Shown here: positions 14,043 through 19,407 of the stretch, piece by piece
How positions within the stretch are numbered: the stretch's first letter is position 1
Layout of the letters: every line of letters starts with the position of its first letter
Source of the DNA: Campylobacterales bacterium
GTDB lineage: Bacteria; Campylobacterota; Campylobacteria; Campylobacterales; JALSKU01
Assembly (NCBI GenBank): GCA_027023175.1
Contig: JALVWW010000024.1
Span: 1-19,407, forward strand
Direction of reading: 5' to 3'
Length of the DNA stretch: 19,407 nucleotides
The notes under the pieces: model-generated
Seen by the model: only the letters and a program-made list of their open reading frames with translations
What the model was told of the DNA's origin: nothing
The model's database searches: none
Program-made: the position numbers and the translations under genes

Positions 14043-16085
14043 ATGAATGACATATTAGAGGGATTGAATGATGAACAAAGAAGAGCTGCTACTATCATAG
14101 ATGGTCCCATTTTGATACTAGCGGGGGCTGGAAGCGGAAAAACAAAAACGATAACTTCAAGACTTGCATATCTTCTTTCTATCGGCATAGACCCGGCAAA
14201 TACTCTGACTCTTACATTTACAAACAAAGCTGCCAACGAAATGAGAGAAAGAGCTCTAAGCTTGATAGATGAAATGCTTTATCCACCCTTGCTTTGCACT
14301 TTTCACAAATTTGGCCTTTTGTTTTTAAAATTCAATATCGATAGAATAAACAGAAATAACAATTTTGTTGTCATAGACGGTGATGATAAAAAAAGAATTA
14401 TAAAAAATCTAGGCTCAGAGCTTCCGATAGCTTTGGTGGCAAATGAGATATCCAAATATAAAAATTCACTCATCTCGCCCCAAACTGCTATAGAAAAAGC
14501 TCATCTTCCAAACTATAAAATCATAGCAAATCTCTACAAAGAGTATGAAGAATATATAGTCAAAAATAATTTGGTTGACTTTGATGATTTGTTGGCTCTT
14601 ACCTATAAAATACTTGACGATAATGAAGATATTTGTTTGCGGACAAGCCAAAGATACAGATATATTATGATAGATGAGTATCAAGATACAAATGAACTTC
14701 AATATAAACTCTTAAAAAAGCTATGCTCTACCCATCAAAACCTTTGCGTAGTAGGCGATGATGACCAAAGTATCTATGGCTGGAGAGGGGCAAATATAAA
14801 AAATATCCTTGAATTTCCCAATGAGTTTAAAGATACGGCCGTAATAAAACTGGAGAAAAATTATCGCTCAACCAATCAAATACTAAAAATAGCCAACAAC
14901 CTTATCGAACACAACAGGGGAAGACTAGGCAAAAAGCTCGAAAGTGTAAACGGTGACGGAAAAGATATAACTTTTTTAGAATCAGATAATGAAACCACAG
15001 AAGCAAATATCATAGCAAACAGAATAACAAAACTGATAAACAGTGGCATAAGTGCAAACAAGATAGCTGTACTTTACAGGATAAATGCTCTAAGCCGCTC
15101 TATTGAAGAGGGATTAAACAGGGCAGGAATTCCATATAAAATGGTTGGCGGCATCAAGTTTTATGAAAGAGCGGAGATAAAAGACCTTATAAGCTATCTA
15201 AGAATTATTGCAAACCCACATGATGACTTTTCTTTTAGAAGAGTTATAAACAGACCAAAAAGAGGCATAGGCAAAGTAACCATTGACAAGATATCCAAAG
15301 CAGCATATGAAAATAAAAGCTCTATTTTTCAATTTTTATCCAAAAATTTAGTTGAAGCTGAAAAACTGTGTAGCAAAAAAAGCTTTGTAGAAATTAAAAA
15401 ATTTATAAGAAATCTAAAAAAACTCAAAAAAAGTTTAAATGACTCCACTTATGACTTTATAGATGTTTTAGAGGAAACTTTTCATATAAAAGAGTATTAT
15501 CAAAAACTTCCAGATTCAATGGATAAAGTAGCCAATATAGATGAATTTTACGGAATGTTCAGAGACTATATGCTAACCAATCCAGAAGCAAGTATAGATG
15601 ACTTTTTAAATGAGATAAGTCTCCAAAGTGACCAGGACCAAATAGACAACCAAAGTATATCCGTTATGAATATCCATGCAAGCAAAGGTTTGGAGTTTGA
15701 GTATCTATTTGTAATAGGCTTGGAAGAGGGATTTTTCCCTATAACCGGCGAAGGAAGTGATATAGAAGAGGAGAGAAGACTAGGATATGTCGCAATAACC
15801 AGGGCAAAAAAAGAGTTGACTCTAAGTTGTGTGGGAAGCAGATTTTACAAAGGTAGAAGAGCTCATTTAAATAAAAGTAGATTTTTAACAGAGTGTGGAG
15901 TATGTAAAGGAAGTCTGACTCTGGAGAAAACAACTGTTTTTAAAAAAGGCGACTTGGTAAAACATAAGATATTTGGTATGGGAAGAGTTTTGGAAGTAAA
16001 CAAGATAAAAAGAGAGTTTAAACTCAAGATTAACTTCGGCGGAACAAGAAGAGACATCCTTGCATCATTTGTAGAGAAGATATAA
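14043..16085 (+). CDS. uvrD: UvrD/Rep-family superfamily 1 DNA helicase
   Basis: ATP-dependent 3'-5' DNA helicase of nucleotide-excision and mismatch-type repair and replication restart. 680 residues, the normal length. All helicase motifs are visible: Q motif LNDEQRRAA, Walker A AGAGSGKT (27-34), TFTNKAANEMRER (Ia), DEYQDTN (II), GDDDQSIYGWRGA (III), KLEKNYRS (IV), NIHASKGLEFEYLFV (V) and YVAITRAKKELTL (VI). The C-terminus (KKGDLVKHKIFGMGRVLEV) is the Tudor-like extension that contacts RNA polymerase in UvrD/PcrA. UvrD, PcrA and Rep are hard to tell apart by eye, so uvrD is a family-level name. The ATG has only a weak AGAAG nearby, and the leader carries the heptamer array. It precedes truB in the conserved block. 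Confidence 0.95.
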   Translation: MNDILEGLNDEQRRAATIIDGPILILAGAGSGKTKTITSRLAYLLSIGIDPANTLTLTFTNKAANEMRERALSLIDEMLYPPLLCTFHKFGLLFLKFNIDRINRNNNFVVIDGDDKKRIIKNLGSELPIALVANEISKYKNSLISPQTAIEKAHLPNYKIIANLYKEYEEYIVKNNLVDFDDLLALTYKILDDNEDICLRTSQRYRYIMIDEYQDTNELQYKLLKKLCSTHQNLCVVGDDDQSIYGWRGANIKNILEFPNEFKDTAVIKLEKNYRSTNQILKIANNLIEHNRGRLGKKLESVNGDGKDITFLESDNETTEANIIANRITKLINSGISANKIAVLYRINALSRSIEEGLNRAGIPYKMVGGIKFYERAEIKDLISYLRIIANPHDDFSFRRVINRPKRGIGKVTIDKISKAAYENKSSIFQFLSKNLVEAEKLCSKKSFVEIKKFIRNLKKLKKSLNDSTYDFIDVLEETFHIKEYYQKLPDSMDKVANIDEFYGMFRDYMLTNPEASIDDFLNEISLQSDQDQIDNQSISVMNIHASKGLEFEYLFVIGLEEGFFPITGEGSDIEEERRLGYVAITRAKKELTLSCVGSRFYKGRRAHLNKSRFLTECGVCKGSLTLEKTTVFKKGDLVKHKIFGMGRVLEVNKIKREFKLKINFGGTRRDILASFVEKI

Positions 16086-16354
16086 GAGCCGATAGCCTTT
16101 GGCTCAAGGAGCAAGAGGGGGGATAGGAGCAAAGGTGGTAAGATGGTAAGGTTTAGCTTTTAACTCAACTATCACCAATCACGAGTCACTCAGCTCTAAT
16201 CTCTTAGCTTAATCCAAAGGTTTTTCAGGTAAAACACTCATGATTTTTGATAAAATCATAAATAAAGATAAAAAGCTTAAAGTCAAGAGCCAAGAACTTG
16301 GAGCTGTTTTAGCTCTTAGCCCTAAGCTCTTAGCTTAATCCGAAGGATTTACAG
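16086..16354. other. 269-bp uvrD-truB intergenic region with degenerate repeats and short hairpins
   Basis: No gene of useful length is seen. The left half has purine-rich units (GGAGCAA, GGTAAGA) and an AGCC-TTT-GGCT hairpin at 16094-16104. The right half is built from heptamers such as GCTCTTA and GCCCTAA. A perfect 8-bp stem with a 4-nt loop (16240-16247 with 16252-16259; ATGATTTT paired with AAAATCAT) lies in the middle. A direct repeat brackets this region (see separate entry). No clear promoter for truB is visible. Confidence 0.5.
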
Positions 16355-16360
16355 GTGAAC
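16201..16360 (+). repeat. Direct repeat (two about 34-bp copies) spanning the truB translation start
   Basis: Copy one at 16201-16234 and copy two at 16327-16360 both begin CTCTTAGCTTAATCC and continue with (A/G)AAGG(T/A)TTT(T/A)CAGGT, with about five mismatches overall. Copy two supplies the truB ribosome-binding site (AAGGA) and GTG start. Copy one has AAAGG and GTA instead, followed shortly by a stop, so it looks like a decayed duplicate of the initiation region. Confidence 0.75.
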
Positions 16361-17182
16361 AGACTCTTTGTAGCAAACAAACCGAAAAATATAAGCTCCA
16401 ATAATTTTTTAAAAGAAATAAAGCGAAAGTACAAAGTAAAAAAAGCCGGATACTCCGGAACATTGGATCCTTTTGCAGAGGGTGTTCTGATCGTAGCTTT
16501 TGGACAATATACAAAACTTTTTAACTATCTAAAAAAAAGTCCAAAAGTTTACAGGGCTGTTTTACACCTTGGAGCATATAGTCCGACACTTGATAACGAA
16601 AGTATAGAAAAAATAGAAGAAATTGATGAGATTGATACTACACTTTTACAAAACATAATAGATAGTTTTAAAGGAGAAATAGAGTATCTTCCTCCAAAAT
16701 ACTCCGCAAAAAATATCAACGGCAAAAGAGCTTATGAGTTGGCAAGAGAAGGTAAAGATTTTGAGCTTAAAAAGATAAAAAGCACTATATTTGATATAAA
16801 ACTTTTGTCTTATGAGCACCCTTTCGTATCATTTGAAGTCTCCATCAGTGAGGGAGGGTATGTGCGAAGTATAGGAAAAATTATAGCAGATAAACTTCAA
16901 ACAGCAGGGGCTTTAACAAGACTTGAAAGAGTTAGGGAGGGAAAATTTTTTTATAATAATGAAAAAGAGTTAAACCCTCTTTCCTGTCTAAATACAAGGC
17001 CCAATACATATCTTGGGGATTATGACGATATTACTCTTGGTAAAAAATTGGATATCAACTCATTTGATACAAAAGATGAAGATATTTATCATTTGACAAA
17101 TGACAAATATCTTACTATCATAGAGATAAAAAATAAGAAAGTCAGTTACAAATTAAACAGGATAAGGATGCAAGGATGCTAG
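16355..17182 (+). CDS. truB: tRNA pseudouridine-55 synthase
   Basis: Isomerises uridine 55 to pseudouridine in the T-loop of tRNAs. 275 residues, normal for this phylum. The catalytic aspartate is Asp38 in YSGTLDPFAEGVL. Also present are the family segments YRAVLHLGAYSPTLD, LPPKYSAKNINGKRAYELAREG and GGYVRSIGKIIADKL. The start is GTG at 16355 with AAGGA seven bases upstream; the N-terminus MNRLFVANKPKNISS fits the family. The last codons overlap the csrA start by 7 bp (17176-17182), so csrA translation is probably coupled. Neighbours are uvrD before and csrA-ispE after. Confidence 0.96.
   Translation: MNRLFVANKPKNISSNNFLKEIKRKYKVKKAGYSGTLDPFAEGVLIVAFGQYTKLFNYLKKSPKVYRAVLHLGAYSPTLDNESIEKIEEIDEIDTTLLQNIIDSFKGEIEYLPPKYSAKNINGKRAYELAREGKDFELKKIKSTIFDIKLLSYEHPFVSFEVSISEGGYVRSIGKIIADKLQTAGALTRLERVREGKFFYNNEKELNPLSCLNTRPNTYLGDYDDITLGKKLDINSFDTKDEDIYHLTNDKYLTIIEIKNKKVSYKLNRIRMQGC
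17164..17179 (+). promoter_or_regulatory. Predicted CsrA-binding site over the csrA ribosome-binding site and start codon
   Basis: AAGGATGC is repeated twice in tandem (17164-17171 and 17172-17179), the second copy containing the csrA ATG. The RNA reads CAAGGAUG, the core of the known CsrA consensus RUACARGGAUGU, and GCA-AGGA-TGC can fold into a mini-hairpin with AGGA in the loop. Binding here would block ribosome access, so negative autoregulation is expected (inference). The 11-mer TGCAAGGATGC recurs exactly at 18276-18286. Confidence 0.55.
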
Positions 17183-17409
17183 TACTGTCAAGAAAACCGG
17201 GTGAGAGTGTATTTATAGGCAACAATATAGAAGTAAAAGTGGTTTCCATCTCAAAAGACAGAGTAAAGCTTGGATTTGAAGCCCCAAAAGATATATCATT
17301 GATAAGAGGTGAGCTAAGAGTCGCAGTTATCGGGGCAAACATAGAAGCCAGTAAAAGTCCAAAAGATATAACCATACTTAAAAACCTCTCGATAAAAAAG
17401 CAAAAATGA
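17176..17409 (+). CDS. csrA: Carbon storage regulator CsrA (translational regulator)
   Basis: Small RNA-binding homodimer that usually blocks translation by binding GGA motifs near ribosome-binding sites. 77 residues beginning MLVLSRKPGESVFIG, with VKVVSISKDRVKLGFEAPKDISLIRGEL, the conserved beta-strand and helix core (the second arginine-containing RNA-binding surface is at V-HRxE-like IRGEL). The longer C-terminal tail (AVIGANIEASKSPKDITILKNLSIKKQK) is typical of Campylobacterota and Firmicutes-type CsrA, which is controlled by the flagellar-assembly protein FliW; no fliW lies in this window. The start overlaps truB by 7 bp and the stop overlaps ispE by 4 bp (17406-17409). The start region carries its own predicted binding sites. 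Confidence 0.97.
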   Translation: MLVLSRKPGESVFIGNNIEVKVVSISKDRVKLGFEAPKDISLIRGELRVAVIGANIEASKSPKDITILKNLSIKKQK

Positions 17410-18197
17410 CTTCCAAATCTTTTGCAAAGGTAAATATTTACCTTAAGGTAATCGGTATAAGAGATAATTATCATTTGATATCTTCAAGATTTATGCTTGT
17501 AGAATCTCTTTTTGATACTATAACATTTAAAGAAAAAGAACAACCAAATGATGAGTTTGAACTTATCGGTAAATTTTCCTGTAAAAAGGAGCAAAATCTT
17601 ATCTTTAAAGCTTACCAAAAACTTTTAAAAAGTGACGACTCAAAAAAAGTTGCTGAGTTTTTTAAGCTATATAAAGTAGTCGTAAATAAAAATATCCCGG
17701 AATTTGCCGGACTTGGCGGCGGAAGCTCGAATGTGGCAACCTTTTTAAAAATGAGCAATGAGTTTATCGGACTCAGATTGTCAAAAGATAAGATACTCTC
17801 CATTGGAAGAACTTTGGGAGCTGATGTAGCTTTTTTTATAAACGGCTTTAGCAGCGCTAATGTAGAAGGTATCGGAGAAAAAGTAGTACCGTTTAAAGAA
17901 GAACCTTTAAGCTTGGAGGTATTTACTCCTGATATAAAGTGTGAGACTAAAGAAGTTTACAAAGAATATAGAAAAAGTTTGCTGCAAAATTATGATAAAA
18001 TTACAAGCCAAAATACAAAGTTGGTAAATAAGCTTGAAAGCTTGAAAAGCAGTGATATTTTAGAGCAATTTGATATATATGAGCTAAATGACCTTTTTGA
18101 CAGTGCCGTAAGAGTATATCCATCTTTAGAAAATTATGCCAAAGAGGGTTGGTTTTTTAGTGGAAGCGGGAGTTCATTTTTTAAAAAAACAGCTTAA
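17406..18197 (+). CDS. ispE: 4-diphosphocytidyl-2-C-methyl-D-erythritol kinase
   Basis: ATP-dependent kinase of the MEP pathway to isoprenoid precursors. 263 residues, at the short end of the family but usual for this phylum. GHMP-kinase features are present: Lys8 in SFAKVNIYLKV, the glycine-rich ATP loop PEFAGLGGGSSNVA (98-111), and Asp140 in GADVAFFINGFS, the catalytic aspartate. The C-terminal GSGSSFF motif is intact. The last sense codon (GCT) and the stop TAA (18195-18197) lie inside the left arm of the inverted-repeat element that starts at 18191, so that element may have supplied the present C-terminus. Translation is coupled to csrA by the 4-bp overlap. Confidence 0.95.
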   Translation: MTSKSFAKVNIYLKVIGIRDNYHLISSRFMLVESLFDTITFKEKEQPNDEFELIGKFSCKKEQNLIFKAYQKLLKSDDSKKVAEFFKLYKVVVNKNIPEFAGLGGGSSNVATFLKMSNEFIGLRLSKDKILSIGRTLGADVAFFINGFSSANVEGIGEKVVPFKEEPLSLEVFTPDIKCETKEVYKEYRKSLLQNYDKITSQNTKLVNKLESLKSSDILEQFDIYELNDLFDSAVRVYPSLENYAKEGWFFSGSGSSFFKKTA

Positions 18198-18327
18198 GTT
18201 TTACTTCATTTTTTACCGGTTCTGTAGGCGTTACTTTTTGCACGATGCAAAAATAGCCGGAAGCCTCGGAAAAAATGCAAGGATGCATTTTTGAGAATGA
18301 GGTTAAAACTGAAGTAAAACTTAAGCT
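18191..18327. other. 137-bp inverted-repeat element with two internal hairpins (candidate CsrA-binding RNA or MITE)
   Basis: The left arm (18191-18217) and right arm (18301-18327) are 27-nt inverted repeats matching at 25 positions; the outer 18 are perfect (AGCTTAAGTTTTACTTCA and its complement). Inside are two perfect hairpins: TTTTTGCA-CGA-TGCAAAAA (18235-18253) and AAAAATGCA-AGGA-TGCATTTTT (18271-18292). Three GGA motifs occur at 18259-18261, 18268-18270 and 18281-18283, the last in the loop of the second hairpin and the others between stems. The element lies between ispE, whose stop it contains, and smpB. It could be an RNA that binds CsrA, a transcription terminator, or a small inverted-repeat mobile element (MITE-like). 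No target duplication is evident. Confidence 0.75.
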
Positions 18328-18357
18328 AAAGTTACCATAATTTTAGGAGAAAAATAG

Positions 18358-18813
18358 TTGGGTAGAGTAATTGCTAGAAACAAAAAAGCTTTTCATGATT
18401 ATGAAATACTTGAAAAGTATGAAGCAGGTATATCGCTAAGAGGAAGTGAAGTAAAAGCTATAAGACAAGGCAGGGTCAATCTAAAAGAGAGTTTTGTCAA
18501 AATCATAAAAGGTGAAGCATATCTTTTAAACGCTCACATATCACACCTCGATACCGCCAATCCACACTATAGACCGGATGAAAGAAGAGATAGAAAACTT
18601 TTACTTCACAGAAAAGAGATAGACAAACTTCTTGGAAAAGTCTCAAGAGAAGGCTTGACTCTAGTGCCTCTTAGTATTTATCTAAATGATAAAAATATCA
18701 TAAAAGTCCAAATTGCCCTTGCAAAAGGTAAAAATATACATGACAAAAGAGAAACCCTAAAAAGAAAAGAAGCCGATAGGGCCGCCAGAGCCGCTATAAA
18801 AAAGTATATTTAA
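18358..18813 (+). CDS. smpB: SsrA-binding protein SmpB
   Basis: Partner of tmRNA in rescuing stalled ribosomes; the trapped peptide receives an ssrA tag for degradation. 151 residues, the standard length. Signatures are VIARNKKAFHDYEILEKYEAGISLRGSEVKAIR at the start, LKESFVKI, LLNAHISHLDTANPHYRPDERRDRKLLLHRKEI, and the basic tail (KRKEADRAARAAIKKYI) that enters the mRNA channel. The start is TTG at 18358 with AGGAG (18345-18349) upstream; it gives the expected MGRVIARNKKAF and there is no ATG nearby. No tmRNA gene is seen in this window. An independent promoter after the inverted repeat is possible but not clear. Confidence 0.97.
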   Translation: MGRVIARNKKAFHDYEILEKYEAGISLRGSEVKAIRQGRVNLKESFVKIIKGEAYLLNAHISHLDTANPHYRPDERRDRKLLLHRKEIDKLLGKVSREGLTLVPLSIYLNDKNIIKVQIALAKGKNIHDKRETLKRKEADRAARAAIKKYI

Positions 18814-18817
18814 AAAA

Positions 18818-18859
18818 GTAATTCGTAATATGTAACCGGTAATTAGTTATTGGTCATTT
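18818..18859. repeat. Degenerate heptamer array (GTAATTN-type, six units)
   Basis: Six units in exact 7-bp register, each starting GT: GTAATTC, GTAATAT, GTAACCG, GTAATTA, GTTATTG, GTCATTT. It starts just after the smpB stop and runs across the stop and last codons of the convergent DUF309 gene, giving its C-terminal sequence NDQ. Confidence 0.75.
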
Positions 18860-19167
18860 TTCATATATTCATCATATTTTTCTTCTAAAATTTTCTCTGC
18901 GATTTTATATTTTTCACTCAAGTCTGACTTGACACTGTTTATAAGAGGCTTGTACTTTAGATATGTTTCCCATACCATATAGGCTCCTTTTTCTTTACCT
19001 TTTAACTTTAGTGCTATTGCAGTAGTACCGTTTATAAGTCCTTTTTGGAGGTTTGCCTCTTCTTTGTCGGTTCTTTTTAACTCTTTCCATGAAGATTCAA
19101 GCACTTCATGAGCCTCAACAAATTTCTCATTTTTTACATCTTCTATAAAATGATCTATAGGCAACAT
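18847..19167 (-). CDS. DUF309 family protein
   Basis: 106 residues, all-helical by composition. It carries the DUF309 signature with the HEVLE...W pattern (FVEAHEVLESSWKELKRTD), followed by LQKGLINGTTAIALKLKGKEKGAY, a second helix pair typical of this family. No biochemical role is established for the family. I chose ATG at 19165-19167 because AAGGA lies six bases upstream; an in-frame TTG at 19171-19173 adds two residues but directly abuts that Shine-Dalgarno. The C-terminal codons run into the heptamer array between this gene and smpB. It is divergent from the CYTH-domain gene, with only 33 bp between the two starts. Confidence 0.85.
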   Translation of the reverse strand: MLPIDHFIEDVKNEKFVEAHEVLESSWKELKRTDKEEANLQKGLINGTTAIALKLKGKEKGAYMVWETYLKYKPLINSVKSDLSEKYKIAEKILEEKYDEYMKNDQ

Positions 19168-19187
19168 ATACAATCCTTATATTTTGG

Positions 19188-19193
19188 TATAAT
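19188..19193 (+). promoter_or_regulatory. -10 box of the CYTH-domain gene, next to its start codon
   Basis: TATAAT preceded by TTTTGG, the same context as the pepF promoter. Its last base is only 7 bp before the ATG at 19201, so transcription should begin at or within two bases of the start codon. Confidence 0.6.
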
Positions 19194-19200
19194 CTCTATT

Positions 19201-19407
19201 ATGAAACATTTAGAGATAGAAAACAAGTATTTATTATCACATAAAAAAGCTGTTGATTTTATCAAAACGCTAACTAATTATAGCACCAAAGATATAAAGC
19301 AGATATATTTTGCATACTCAACAAAATCTACAAAAAGAGTCAGAAAAGTTGATGACAAATATATACTAACCGTAAAAAAAGGGGATGGAAAGGTTAGAGA
19401 AGAGTAT
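19201..19407 (+). CDS. CYTH-domain protein, 5' part (3' end outside window)
   Basis: The first 69 codons are present. The N-terminus KHLEIENKYLL has the ExExK signature of the CYTH superfamily (adenylate cyclase CyaB, thiamine triphosphatase, inorganic triphosphatase), and basic strands follow (STKSTKRVRKVDDKYILTVKKGDGKVREEY) that match the tunnel's phosphate-binding Arg/Lys positions. In bacteria such proteins mostly hydrolyse inorganic tripolyphosphate or related triphosphates; cyclase activity is less likely. The start must be close to this ATG because ExExK lies at residues 5-9. No Shine-Dalgarno precedes it, which goes with the very short predicted leader. The remainder, and a possible CHAD domain, are outside the window. 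Confidence 0.82.
   Translation, partial: MKHLEIENKYLLSHKKAVDFIKTLTNYSTKDIKQIYFAYSTKSTKRVRKVDDKYILTVKKGDGKVREEY

Noticed and set aside
18191..18327. Riboswitch or tmRNA gene between ispE and smpB
   Set aside because: The tmRNA features (tRNA-like acceptor ends, tag frame ending in AA) are absent, and no known riboswitch core is recognisable.

Overview
The window looks like chromosomal DNA of a low-GC bacterium of the Campylobacterota (formerly Epsilonproteobacteria). The evidence is the protein sequences, AT-rich and Lys/Ile/Asn-rich coding, promoters made of a T-rich stretch plus TATAAT with little -35, frequent TTG/GTG starts, and the block uvrD-truB-csrA-ispE-smpB, which I recall as typical of this phylum. 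The genus cannot be fixed by eye. No tRNA, rRNA, CRISPR array, transposase or phage gene was found.

Layout. 1-1130 (minus): a partial pgeF and ribE, divergent from mnmG (plus). 3094-8529 (plus): a tightly overlapping four-gene cassette encoding a membrane EAL phosphodiesterase with degenerate GGDEF, a periplasmic ABC-type binding protein, a membrane diguanylate cyclase with intact GGDEF, and a TRAP/DctP-type binding protein. No transporter permease is present, so the two binding proteins probably feed ligand information to the opposing cyclic-di-GMP enzymes. 8598-9104 (minus): a glycine-zipper envelope protein. 9172-12822: pyrB (plus), a short one-domain asparaginase-like protein (minus), pepF (plus) and, coupled to pepF, a protein resembling the ClpXP adaptor SspB. 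12899-13798 (minus): a LysR-type regulator. 14043-18813 (plus): uvrD, then truB-csrA-ispE with overlapping ends, then smpB. The right edge holds a DUF309 protein (minus) and the start of a CYTH-domain protein (plus).

Three non-coding signals stand out. First, a 137-bp inverted-repeat element lies between ispE and smpB. It contains a hairpin that presents AGGA in its loop, and the 11-mer TGCAAGGATGC in this hairpin is repeated exactly over the csrA start codon. Both match the known CsrA recognition core, suggesting autoregulation and perhaps an RNA decoy for CsrA. Second, several intergenic regions are built from 7-bp periodic repeats whose unit differs at each locus; the clearest is ten perfect TGAAAAA copies between the uvrD promoter and its start codon. 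Third, the CYTH gene has a -10 box so close to its ATG that its mRNA is probably leaderless.

Functionally the window mixes housekeeping (riboflavin, pyrimidine and isoprenoid synthesis, tRNA modification, DNA repair, ribosome rescue) with signalling (c-di-GMP, CsrA, LysR). SmpB (tagging stalled products for proteolysis) and the SspB-like protein (delivering tagged proteins to ClpXP) could act in the same quality-control route.
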